From Lotus japonicus (taxonomy: Eukaryota > Streptophyta > Magnoliopsida > Fabales > Fabaceae): a stretch of DNA of 64,000 nucleotides. The notes under the pieces are model-generated. The model saw only the letters and a program-made list of their open reading frames with translations. It did no database searches and was not told the DNA's origin. Where the stretch lies: contig NC_080044.1 of the NCBI RefSeq assembly GCF_012489685.1, forward strand, positions 59,449,507-59,513,506, read 5' to 3'. This document shows, piece after piece, positions 47,199-58,426 of this stretch. The position numbers were made by a program, and so were the translations under genes. Positions within the stretch are counted from its first letter, which is position 1, and every line of letters starts with the position of its first letter.

Positions 47199-48872
47199 TC
47201 ACAAATATCTTCATCTTCTCCATTTCATCATCTTCATCCCCTTTTTTCAATACCCAAATTGAAAAAAATTAAGATCTAGAACCGATCAGAACACGAAACA
47301 GGTACCCATTAAAAAACATAAATCCAGTAAGCTATGAAGCAATATTTCCACCTAGAACTAAAAACCAGATACAAATCCCCCCCCCCCCCCACAAGAAGAG
47401 CAACCCGCAGCCAGAAAAAGCAAACACAATGGCTAAATAATTGCCCAAGATACGTTGGCCCCAACACCAGCAAATCATCCTTCCATGTTCATCAAGCTCT
47501 TCACCATTTTCATAAAATCAACTCCTCAAACCCAGAAACAATAAAACCCCAGAAAATAAACCCTCAAAAGTCCTATATTTCATCCTTTTCATCTTCATCA
47601 TCTATCTATAGAAACCAGATTTCACATATCAAATCCCACAACCACCAAAACATCCCAGAACACAACACAAAACACAAAATTCCCAAACTTTCAAAACCCA
47701 GAAGTCCAACAGAGAGTGCGACGAGATAGAGAGCAGGGAAGTCATGATTTCTCCATCTTTTCACCTTCCACCCTCTCTCACCATACCCACCCACTCCCCA
47801 CCGCCACCTTTAACCCCAACCTCACCCCAATCGAAACCCAAACCAAAAAATCATAAAGCCAGCAAACCCAAATTTATTTCTTCTTTCAATTTCATAAAGT
47901 CGTACCCAGTATCGAACCCAGATTCAGGAGAAAATTTTAGGAGACTCAGATCGGCATCTCCCTTGCAACGGCGGAGACTACGACCCTCCAGTATCTAACT
48001 CCCTCATGTCCGCCATCATGCGCACCCAAGACAACCAACGCCGCCACCCCAAGAGCTTCCACCTCCTCCAAATTATGCAGCAACAGAACTGGGCGGTGGA
48101 AGACTCGCAACTCTAAAAGGACCTAGAACAAGTCGCTTAGGAAAAAAACGCAAAGACGATTCGCAGATCGAGGCTCAGATCTAGAAACCGCGTGTGGATC
48201 TTGGCGGTGGAGGACGGAGGTGGTGGTGTGGGCATGCAGGCGCGAGTTTCGGTGGTTCTGGGTTTCTGATCTGTTGAGAGGAAGAAGATGAAGGGTGACG
48301 GAGGTTGGAGATGTCTCGGTTTTCTTGGAGATAGAAGGAAAATCAATGAAAGAAGAGCATGTGTGGGTGAGGCAATCTTGAGCTTTGAGAAAGAAGGAAG
48401 AGAATGAAAAATAACGGGTGGATGGTGGAGGGAGAAATATCTGTGAGTGGAGAGATTAACTGGTGAATTGAAGAAGAATCTGGATGGGTGGGTATGTTTT
48501 TCTGGGTTATGGTTTGATTTTCTGGGTGGGTATGCTTCTGATAAATCCCAAATTGATTTTGGATTTTTTTATTTGGGGAAATTAATTTTGTTAATTAGAT
48601 TAGGGTTAGATTTGTTAATAGATTTATTATTAGTTAATTTGATTAATAAATCTGACTTGTTATTTATTTTTAAATTTTTAAATTTTGTTTAAATCCACGT
48701 AAGCATTATTAACACAGTCAGCGTGCCACTTCATCACTCGCCAGAGCTCCGGGCTCTGGCGAGGATCTGCTCCAGACTTATTGCAAACGAGAGGACCCAA
48801 ATTTGCAAATTTTCCGGGGAGGGACTAATTTCAGACGGCGAGACAAAGACAGGGACCAAATAGACGATTAAC
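47199..48872. mobile_element. Gene-fragment-like mosaic ending in a Mutator-type terminus
   Basis: It begins where homology to the FAR1-related gene stops. The left part is C/A-rich with a 14-C run (47377-47390) and looks like untranslated exon or promoter sequence, with no identifiable product. The right end (about 48737-48872) has a strong palindrome (CTCGCCAGAGC and its complement at 48737-48747 and 48753-48763) and ends GGGACCAAATAGACGATTAACCCT, resembling the ends of non-autonomous legume MULEs. No matching left end was found, so the element is truncated or the reading is incomplete. Confidence 0.4.
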
Positions 48873-49043
48873 CCTATTATTATTTAGATCATATAAGTTA
48901 GAGAATTCCATGGTACACAATTAATATATTAATTTTGATCTAGACAATTATTAATTAGTAATAATACTAATACAAGTGGTGGTTTTAATACTAAATATGA
49001 TATCGCTAAAAAAAGCAACTTTTCCACTAACCATTTTCCCTAC

Positions 49044-49046
<3 letters not shown>

Positions 49047-49091
<45 letters not shown>
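49047..49091. repeat. (TA)n run left of a MULE
   Basis: About 45 bases of TA repeats, directly abutting the element at 49092. Confidence 0.95.
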
Positions 49092-49093
<2 letters not shown>

Positions 49094-50123
49094 GGAATGC
49101 TAATGCACACCCACTCTTTTTTTATAAGGAGTGCATTAGCAACACACACCTTTTTCTTTGGACAAAAAACCGAGTTTTCACTTTTTAAATTAAGTCACTT
49201 CATAAGGATACTTAAGTAATTTTGCAATCTATACCCTCTCTCCAATTCATAATTTGTGCGGCAGCTTCATCACTTTCTCTCTCTCACACAACTGCACTCT
49301 TTCTCTCTTTTACCCGTTTGAAAAATTTGGACATTTGATATTGGGTATGGGTATTTACTACTGAAACTACAGGAAGCTTCATCACTCTCTAACTCTATGT
49401 AATTTCGCAGCCAAGCATTTTGCTTCATCGTCAAGAGCTTCATACTTGCTTCTAATTTATATAGAAACACATTGAAATCTGATTTCTGATATTGGGTATG
49501 GGTTTGCTTCGTTCTTTTTTATGGGTTTACTTCCAATTAATGGGTATGACATCTAATTTCTAATTTCCTAAGTTGTATGGGTTTGCTTCTTTCCTTTTTT
49601 AATATTAAAAAAAATCAGATTGAAGGTAAAACGAGAATGACATCTGAAGATAACGATTAGACCTTAGAGCAACCTAAAGATTGTGCTTCTACATTTGAAG
49701 ATGATGAAAATTTAATATCTTTAACCTTTCAAGAGAAACAGATTGGGCCTATTCTAACAGACACTAAGTACAGATTTTAGAAAGCAAAATACCAGTTTCA
49801 TTATGGTCGCATTTAACTTTTAGAGGAGAGGGATTGATAGAGATGAAGACTTGATGGAGGTTGTGGTGCTGCAATGGAAGGAATTAGAGGCTAAGAGAGA
49901 GAAAGAGTGCATATCACAAAAGGTTGAGTGAGAGAGAGAGAGAGAGTGATGAAGCTTCTGGACAAAGTCTGAATTGGAGAGAGTGTAGATTGCAAAATTA
50001 CTGAAGTATCCTTATGAAGTGACTTAATTTAAAAAGTGAAAGATGGGGTTTTTGTCCAAAGAAAAAGGTGTGCGTTGCTAATGCACTCCTTCTAAAAAAA
50101 AGAGTGGGTGTGCATTAGCATTC

Positions 50124-50126
<3 letters not shown>
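49092..50126. mobile_element. Non-autonomous inverted-repeat element (MULE-like), 1035 bp, inserted in a (TA)n tract
   Basis: It starts GGGGAATGCTAATGCAC and ends with the exact complement. The inverted repeats extend about 215-235 bp each (49092-about 49310, about 49890-50126) with few mismatches. Both sides are (TA)n, so the target duplication cannot be measured, and assignment to Mutator rests on the long inverted repeats. The interior has CT/GA-rich tracts and no identifiable gene. Confidence 0.82.

Positions 50127-50188
<62 letters not shown>
50127..50188. repeat. (TA)n run right of a MULE
   Basis: About 62 bases of TA repeats, continuing the microsatellite that flanks the element on the left. 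Confidence 0.95.
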
Positions 50189-50191
<3 letters not shown>

Positions 50192-51152
50192 TAGTAACAT
50201 TGCTCATTCAAAATGTGCACTTCGTATAGTCTGTGTTAACGTATCTACATTGAATAAAGGCTCAAACTTTTAATCATTTTATAGGTACATATACCCAGAG
50301 GTTAGATACTGTTGTTTTAGCTTAGAATGTCTAAATGTGTTATAACTTGCTCCTTCATTTTTGTAATGATTTTCTCTTGATTCCATCCTACTTTATATTA
50401 GACAGTTTCCATGTATAATTGAGTCTTCCTAACCTTTCATGGTTTACAAATAGAGTTTTTCTTTTCATAGTTTTTTACGTTAAAAAAAACTATCAAATTT
50501 ATGATTTATTTATCTAAATTTATTTTTATACTTTTAATTCATAAAATTTCTTTTAATAGATGTAGCAAAAAAACCCACAGATTTTGAGAAATTAAAGGCT
50601 ATAAAAAAGTGAATATTATCTGAGGTTATTGCTAAATTTTACAAAAAGGCTCATTCATTTTCAAACTTAAGAAAAGTATATGAAGTTACAAATGACACAT
50701 TAAGGATGTGTGTTATACGATGAGCTTACTTGAAGATCATAAAGAGTACACGGGTGAAGTAATAGAAACTTTGCATTAATTGCAGTACTGCTAACAATCT
50801 TAAATGAGTTTTTGCTACTGAACTATTATCATACCAGTTTTTAAGGGTATAATTTGTTTGGAAAAAAACTTGAGAGTATTTAACTTAAACGAAGACTTCT
50901 TATGCAATACAATGGTGAAGTACATTTTTAATCAAAACTCATAAATTATTGTGCTTCTGCAAAATAAAAACAAATACATTCATCACTCGAAATGGAAGGA
51001 AAATTTATGTTTGCTTATATCTAAGATTAATATTTTTTTTTCTTAATTCATAATATATTTCCTTTCTATAAACATTAAAAAAACACAAATTTAAAAAGAA
51101 AAAATACACACGATAACAAAAAATGAATAACATGTACGGGTAAAAATACTAG
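50189..51152 (+). mobile_element. Possible Helitron 3' end at 51152 in AT-rich sequence
   Basis: ACGGGTAAAAATACTAG followed by T matches the terminal pattern of plant Helitrons and resembles the end at 30956. The usual GC hairpin is poorly preserved (no clear left arm). The 5' end was not found, so the extent given is only the gene-free stretch preceding the terminus. No coding sequence was seen. Confidence 0.35.
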
Positions 51153-51164
51153 TTTAAATAAAAA

Positions 51165-52088
51165 GAGGAGGGCTCAAATGACTCTAGGAGTAAACGGTTG
51201 TGATTAATTACTCTACTTCAAAAAAAAAAGAAACTGATTGCACCGCTTCACCCTGCATCCTCATTTGTCAACGTTGCTGCTGCTACCTACTTCACTAGTG
51301 TACATGAATACAAAAAGATTTGGGTATGAACGGAATCATGAGAGGAATCATGAGAGCCATGGTGGTGACTCATAACTGATATACACAAATTAATTCAGAA
51401 GCAAAATCTTGAACATCGAGGAATTCTATGTGTCATATGATTTTCTTCCTCATGCCTGATCAGATATTCTTTTGAGGTTTCACTTTGAGGATTTTTTTTC
51501 CATATATTTCTCCGCGGCAAGATAAGTCAGAGGTTGGGAGTCAATAAAAACGTCCACGGATGAACTTTGAGAATGTAAAACCCAAGAGAGGAGAACCAGA
51601 AAAAGAAAGAGAAAAGAGCTAACCCACACCCGCACAGCAAGCTCAAGAGGAGAGAGCAGAGAAAAAAAAGAGAACCGAAAAAACAAAGCCAAGCAAGGCT
51701 CTACCTACAAAAAGAAATCTCAACCCAAGCCAAACCACCAGCCCAGATGGCTAACCAATAGAGGTAAAGCCAGCGCACCACCCACAGACCACACCGCAAA
51801 CGAGAGAGCTTTCCCGATGCACAACAGAGCACAGGTCCAAGGGGAAAACAAAAAGATAGATCATCCACCGCTGTTACAGGCTCAATCGACCATAACCTAC
51901 CGTCGGTGTGTTCCCAAAGATGACATCATCAGGGAATTATAGCAGGAAATTCCCTAACTTCAAATTATGAAATCACGTGAGCAATCAATTTTCCATTAAT
52001 CACAACCGTTTAATTAAAATAGAATGGAGGGTTAGGAAGGGGAGAAACTCATTAAAGTTACTCCTGAAGTAATTTGAGCCCTCCTCAA
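51165..52088. mobile_element. Non-autonomous Mutator-like element, 924 bp
   Basis: It starts GAGGAGGGCTCAAAT and ends ATTTGAGCCCTCCTC, with imperfect inverted repeats of about 28 bp. A perfect 9-bp duplication AAATAAAAA lies at 51156-51164 and 52089-52097. The right arm contains TCACGTGATTTCA (minus strand), also present upstream of the FAR1-related gene at about 35547, suggesting related termini. No coding frame with a known domain. Confidence 0.88.
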
Positions 52089-52196
52089 ATAAAAATACCA
52101 ATAAATATTATTACACTTCTACGAGACAAAATTACATAATTTCATTAATCATCCTTGAAATTTCATTCCAATGAGTCTTCAAAATCTCCCAAATCC

Positions 52197-53111
52197 TCAT
52201 GCTCTCCCATGTTCCAACCCCCAAGTTCCATCATGTCCACCATTTGAGTTGTTACCAATACATGTTGTACCACCACTACTACTATCCGAGGCCTTTACAG
52301 CAATTACAAAACGACTAGCAACGGAACCAGGAGAAGTTTCATCACCGAAAGAGTGAATAATTTGATGAAGGACAAGACCATCACCGCACCCATAATTCAC
52401 TTTCTTCATTTTGCTTCTGTAACTACTTATACCGTCAGTAGGAAGGGTGAAATTGTCAGAAAATTCACACAGATGGCAACTACATGGAGGATCATAATGA
52501 TGACCATCCATATATGAATGGCTATTTTTAGTGTAATTTATCCTGAGTCGTCTACCCTGCAGGACCTGAAAACATCACACAAAATCGTAAAGGTTAATGG
52601 AGAATTAAAACTAAGCATCGCCGTGAAAGGAATACACATCACCCAAACCAAGTCACAAAACACATTTATTGATGAAATTGTAGAAGCAGCATTATATATA
52701 TTACCTGACCATTTAACGCCTGAAGCGCCCTTGTTGCGCACTCAACTGTAGTGAACGCGACAAGGCCAAATTGTCTGGGTTTACCATCAACTTTTGTGTG
52801 CTTTACCGTTGCTACAAAGGACATAATTATTCCTAGCTAAATTAACATTAAGGATTTTGATCAAAATATGTTTAAATGTGAATATTAGTTAAGTTACCTA
52901 AATAAACATCACCGTGTATTGAGAAGGCATCATCCAAATGACGATCAGTAGTAGTAGGTGAAATGCCTCCTACAAAGAGCATTGAGGTAGGAGCAGATGC
53001 CGCTTTATTGATGGATCGTGTAGCCAGGAAACGAGAACGGATTTCTGAACTAATTATTTGCCTATTCACTGCATGTTTAAGCAAGTTCCCGAGTCTACCA
53101 AACAAAGCCAT
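52197..53111 (-). CDS. RRM RNA-binding protein, three coding exons, probably organelle-targeted
   Basis: Coding exons are 53111-52898 (214 nt), 52811-52705 (107 nt) and 52565-52197 (369 nt), with GT..AG borders and continuous phase, giving 229 residues plus stop. A leader exon near 53367-53410 is separated by an intron in the 5' leader. The N-terminus (MALFGRLGNLLKHAVNRQ, rich in Arg/Ser) looks like a mitochondrial or plastid transit peptide. One RRM follows, with RNP2 MLFVGGIS and RNP1 KPRQFGLVAFTT. After the RRM there is no glycine-rich tail; instead there is a Cys-containing segment (PPCSCHLCEF) and a Ser/Gly-rich end. The RRM resembles small organelle RNA-binding proteins; the specific function is unknown. 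No lesions were seen. Confidence 0.82.
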
Positions 53112-53432
53112 TATATTGCTGTAACCTGCAGAAATTAAACCACAAACATAAGCACAGCAAATATACAAATAAATTAAGGGAAACGTGACCAATGGATCGA
53201 AATCTCATATCTCCGATCGTAATCTTACGATCAGCCACGAAAATAGATTGAAAAAACATACATATCAAATCAAATAAACTTGTCGCAGGTATTGAATCAA
53301 ACGAAAAATTAAACAAATCGGAAGAAAAACGAAACAAAGAGTTAAGAGAAATATTCGGAATTTACCTGCTGCTGCGTCCTCTCTGAGCCGTTTGTGTATG
53401 GATAAAACCCTAACTAAGATGCGATGGAGATG

Positions 53433-53442
53433 GGTTTTTATA
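53433..53442 (-). promoter_or_regulatory. TATA-like box of the RRM gene
   Basis: TATAAAAACC on the minus strand lies about 30 bases upstream of the presumed leader start and ahead of the GTAAAT donor at about 53366. Confidence 0.5.
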
Positions 53443-53605
53443 AAAATAAAAATAAAAGGAAATGGGTTTCAACCCGCTCTCCTTTGGGCCGTAATTGAAT
53501 AATGCAATGCCATTGACTTTCAAAAAAATAAAGAATAAGAATTTGACCAAAAATAAATAAATAATATAATGGTATAAGAATGAAGACAAAGAATGCTACT
53601 CCAAT

Positions 53606-53652
53606 GACTATAGTCTCCCCAAGTTAAAAAAAAAAAAAAAGACTATAGTCTC
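53606..53652 (+). mobile_element. Micro-retroposon: 12-bp target duplication around a 23-bp poly(A)-tailed insert
   Basis: GACTATAGTCTC occurs at 53606-53617 and 53641-53652. Between them is CCCAAGTT followed by 15 A residues. The repeated unit contains a 10-bp palindrome, so slippage or hairpin repair is an alternative. It is the third insertion of this form in the window. Confidence 0.5.
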
Positions 53653-53699
53653 AACAAAACAAGATGAAGCTTTACCCCACGGTGGTGCACTAGTTATAG

Positions 53700-56600
53700 T
53701 TTTTTTTTTATAAGCCAAATAATATATTAATATGAAGTACAAGGGGTACTTCAACCCAATACAAAGATAAAAGAAACAAAAACAAACAAGAAAAAATATA
53801 CACCCTTGACAGATAAAGCTTTAGAATTGTGCCTCAATAAAGCAAAGAGTACACAATAAAAAGCCTATGTTACACCCGAAGAATTTGATTACAAATACCA
53901 AACACTAATTCTAACCCAGTGTAATACTACCCCCTCACCCTTTTAATTCCAAGTCTCAGCACCTTAAACGTCCAAAAGGAGCAAATCATGCAGCAAGTTG
54001 AAAACAGCACAGTCTTAGAAATCCACTGGCCAGTAGTGTACTAGAAAGACATATATTATAACTACTTCAGCAGGATAGCAAAATAGCAATTTCACATACA
54101 CTATATTCAGCAGAATAGCTGTCATATATTATAACCAGTTCTCTCATAATGACAGGAGACACATCCCTGGATTCATTTTCCACTCAAACCAAGTGTAAGA
54201 AAAATCAACCAATCGAGCTGTTAACCATTGCCAAGACTTAAGTTGAATCTGCTCCAACATTTGAGCTGTATCCACCTCACCCCCTTTAAAAATTACCTTA
54301 TTCCGCAGTCCCCACATGGTCCAAATAATTGCCAACCAGATTGTAATTTCACCTAATTTTTGTCTTCTACTACCTCCTGTGGAAGCAAATTGCAGTAAAT
54401 GTACCTTTGGTAATGGAATGTGAGCTGTAGAGATACCTAGCCAAGCATAGCATTCATACCATATCTGCAATGCATAACGACATGAAAAGAGCAGATGCGA
54501 GCATGTCTCCTCCTCCAACCCACACAATGGACAAAGAGCTTCAGCAGCAGTATTTAAAACGCATCTCTTGAGCAGATTATCACGAGTCTGAATTCTTCCC
54601 AACATTACCCGCCACGCAAAGGCTTTCATGTTTGAGGGTGCAGGCGCAGTCCATATCCATGAATATACAGGATCTGGTTCATCTAGAGATTGTCCCTGCA
54701 AAAAAACATAAGAAGAGTTAACTGAAAAAGATCCTCCCCCCTCCAACGTCCACAGCCACCTGTCCCGCTTATCCTCTACTAACTGCGCACTACCCAAAAC
54801 AACCATTAACTCCTCAAGCCATCCTACCTCCCTTCCTTGCAATCTCCTCCTCCATCGAAACATCCACCGCCACACCCCATTCTCCCACACACCCATATCC
54901 TTTACTGATACCCGTTTCTGACATGACAAGTTATACAGGCGCTGAAACCGAAGTTCCAAACAACCAGATCCAAGCCAGTTCTCTGTCCAAAACTGTGTCT
55001 CATTTCCTTCGAATACAGTTTTCTGTAGGCTATGCTCAAACCAGGACCACCCCTCCTCAAAGCGAGTCAACTGAACTTCCTTCCACCATGAAGACTCACC
55101 ACACGTATTACAGTTTTCCTTAATCACACGACACCACAAGCTATCAGGCTCTGTCAAGAATCTCCAGTTCCACTTCCCTAAAAGCGCCATATTGAACAAC
55201 CTCCAATCCTTTATACCCAATCCTCCATGATCCTTTGGTTTACACACCTCCGACCATTTAACCCAGTTAATTTTATTATCCCCTTCTACTCCTCCCCAAA
55301 GGAATCTCCTCATAATTCCAGTACAAATTGTAAGTACACCTACTGGAACTTTAAAGAAGGAAAGGAAAAATAATGGTAAGGCAGATAAAATACTCTGTAT
55401 CAGGCACACACGACCCCCGAATGAAATATGTTTCTGCTTCCAAGAGGACAAACGCACTTTCATCTTCTTAATAACTGAGTCCCATAAGGCCAGACTCTTT
55501 AGTCTGCCTCCTATAGGTATTCCCAGATACACAAAAGGAGTAGACATAATTTTGCAGTGAAGAATAGCTGCAAACTGCCCCAAACTATGTCGGTCCACTG
55601 CCACCCCTGCCAGCTTACTCTTATGAAAATTGACTTTAAGCCCTGAAATAATCTCAAAGCACCGCAATACGCATTTAATTGTCTGCACATTCTGGACTGT
55701 TGCATCTCCAATAAATATTGTATCATCTGCAAACTGTAGCATGGAGACACCAATCTCTGAGTCTCCCCCAAACGCAAACCCCATAAATCTGCCCAAACGT
55801 ACTGCTTGTGCAAAGAAACTGGTAAGACCCTCAGCTATTATTAGGAATAAAAATGGGGCAAGTGGATCCCCCTGCCGGAGACCCCTCTTCATACTGAATT
55901 CCTCACAGGGACTCCCATTCACTAGCACAGATACAGAAGCTGACCTGAGGCAACTCATAATCCACTGAATCCACTTCCTGCTAAAGTGCATCCTTCCCAT
56001 CATATACTCTAAAAACTCCCAACTCACAGGGTCATATGCCTTCTCATAATCAACTTTAAAAATAAGTGTTTCCTTCTTCAACTTTTTTGCAGCATGCAGG
56101 ACTTCATTAACTACCGCCACGCTATCCAACATATTCCTCCCCCCCAGAAAAGCAAACTGACAATCACTAATGACCTTGGACAATACCTTCTTCAGCCTTA
56201 ATGCCAGTATCTTTGAGACCACCTTATACATACACCCAATCAGAGAGATAGGCCTGAAATCATTTAAGCCAAGCGGGGAACTCACCTTAGGGATAAGAGC
56301 TATGAATGATGCATTGCTACCTTTGGGCCACACTCCCCTACTCCATAATTCATTGAGCACCCTGTGAAAATCATCCTTCAGCAACACCCAGAACTTCTGA
56401 ATAAATTTAAAATTAAAACCATCAGGGCCAGGGCTTTTATCCCCACCACAATCCCAGACAGCCACCTTAATTTCTTCACTATCAAACCCAGCAGTAAGAA
56501 GTTCATTGTCGGCATAAGATATAGTTTTGAATGAAACACCATTTAAATTCAGGCCAGCCCAACTATTTGCTGCAAACCTCGTTTCAAAATACTGTCTTAC

Positions 56601-57020
56601 CTCACCCTTCACTTTTTGTGGATCCTCCTCCCAATTTTCATCAATCATCAATCCTACAATTGAATTTGATCGCCTTCGCCAATTAATTAAAGAATGAAAA
56701 TACCTGGTGTTTTGATCCCCATCCTTTAGCCACTTAGATCTAGACTTCTGATATAGAAGGGATTCCTGATGCTTCAGAACCGACCAAAATTCACTAACCA
56801 ATGTTCTTCTTGCATCTATTTCCTCAATGGACAGCCCCATCACTTCTTCTTTTTGATCCAACTCATTAATTTTATGTACCACTCCATTCCGCCTAGTCCG
56901 CAAATCCCCAAAGACCTCCTTATTCCAATCCTTTAGTTTCAATTTCAACCGTTTCAATTTCTCCTTCAGCACAAATGCCCCCCAACCAACCACCTGATTC
57001 TCTGCTAATGTTTTTTCCAC
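53700..57020 (-). mobile_element. 5'-truncated LINE (non-LTR retrotransposon)
   Basis: The element runs from about 57020 to a poly(A) tail seen as T residues at 53700-53709. The 3' untranslated region is 53710-54143 and ends CTTGTACTTC..GGCTTATA before the tail. The apurinic endonuclease domain is absent, so the copy is 5'-truncated. No target-site duplication could be found at the two ends, so the exact 5' boundary is uncertain. Confidence 0.85.
54144..57020 (-). pseudogene. LINE ORF2 fragment: reverse transcriptase and zinc-binding C-terminus
   Basis: The open frame of about 958 codons has an upstream in-frame TGA at 57030-57032 and no early ATG (its first codon is GTG), fitting a 5'-truncated ORF2. 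The RT domain includes GPDGFNFKFIQKFW, FRPISLIG, FKVDYEKAYDPVSWEF, GLRQGDPLAPFLF and the catalytic FADDT (about residue 430). The C-terminus has the zf-RVT pattern CPLCG..E..SHLLFSC, ending near NPGMCLLSL. No stop or frameshift lies inside, so the insertion is recent or under little decay. Without the endonuclease part it should not mobilise itself. Confidence 0.9.
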
Positions 57021-58426
57021 ACACTGAGTTCATATTACGGACACGAATTTGCGCGTTGCAGATTTGTGGCGCCATGGAGTGTGAGATTTTAATCAGCTTT
57101 ATACTCAATTGCCAGACGAGATCAAGCAAGAGATTACCGGGGGATAGGGCAAAACCATGGAGTTGGAATGCTTGAGCATTCTTCGGATAACATTTTTACG
57201 TTATTACATATAAACTTGTTTTCTTGAATGGTCACCATTGTTACAAATGTACAGTACCCTCAAGCATTTATAGGGCCAAGTCAAAATATCAAGTCACTTA
57301 GGCAAGTGACTTGTGAAAGAAACTGTATCTCCTTCCCTTTTTATTTTAATCAATATTGATATGTTGACACTTTATTTTTTATACACTTCATTTCCACCAA
57401 TTTTTATTTATATCTCTCTTTTCTTATCTCTATCATCCTTCCACATCTTTCCACCCAAAAGAGAGGTATGAAAGAAATATTATTATATTTTGATGAAAAA
57501 CTTTATCTCCTTCCTAACCGTCCAAATAAGTGGAAAGAAAATGTAAGTCTTTCATACGATTCTTCCTTTCTCTTAATTACAACAACTACTGAAATATCAT
57601 ATTGTATCATTTTCTTAGCAAAAAACACACTCCATTTGATTGGTATATTTTTTTAAAAGTCAAAACACAATTGTTAGTGTCAAAATGTATTTTTGCAAAA
57701 ATGAAGAAAATTAATGCTGATGATAAATCGGCAAATATGAAAGAATCGACAAAGTAAGGTTTAAATCAACAGAGCCATGGAGATTGAAAACAACATGATA
57801 AAGCCAAAAAAAAAAATATCATGATCAACTATCAAAGGTGAAACTGACATAGTTACTCTTACTTCTGTAACTAGAAAGAAATGAGGAAAGGAAAAAATTA
57901 AAAAATGCCGATTTGATGACTCATGTCTAGCTCATATTTTGAGTTTCCAGAACTCTTTTGGTATTACATTTGATTTTAAGTGTTGTCTTCATCTTAAATA
58001 AGCTTGCTAATCTTATCATTTAATTTTCTTCCCCCAAAACTATGGATAAGCATGCATGACAGACAGACCGTTATTTTAGGTTATTGTGATAATAATGTGA
58101 CTGGTTTTCCACAGCAACCAAACTGTTTATTCTATTTATAGACAAACGAGTTCCACCACCCAAAACATCTTCACTCGCTTCCCATGCAATGCATTGCAAT
58201 GCAGAGGAAAGTCAAGAAAAAAGACAGAAAGGTCATGATCTGTTTCTCCTCTGAATAAGATCCCGATCTTTCTTTCCCCCACTTTGTTCTTCACATACAA
58301 AGTTTGGTGGTTTCTCAATCCTTTGCATTCTGCTTTTAATTGCAGGCTCTTCAAAGGAAAAAAAAAAAAAAAACAGATAAGTAGATAGATAGATAAATAA
58401 ATATAAAAAAAGAAGGAAAACCAAAC
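57021..58426. other. Spacer and promoter/leader of the GTD-binding gene
   Basis: No convincing coding frame. CTATTTATAG at about 58131-58140 may be a TATA box for the gene at 58427. The leader has an A run (about 58359-58374) and short GATA repeats just before the ATG. Confidence 0.45.

Noticed and set aside
48976..49188. Open frame through a (TA)n tract
   Set aside because: Same artefact; it also crosses the boundary of an inverted-repeat element.
53650..57100. Target duplication of the LINE
   Set aside because: The sequence beside the poly(T) at 53700 was compared with that near 57020-57240. No convincing shared 8-20 bp was found.
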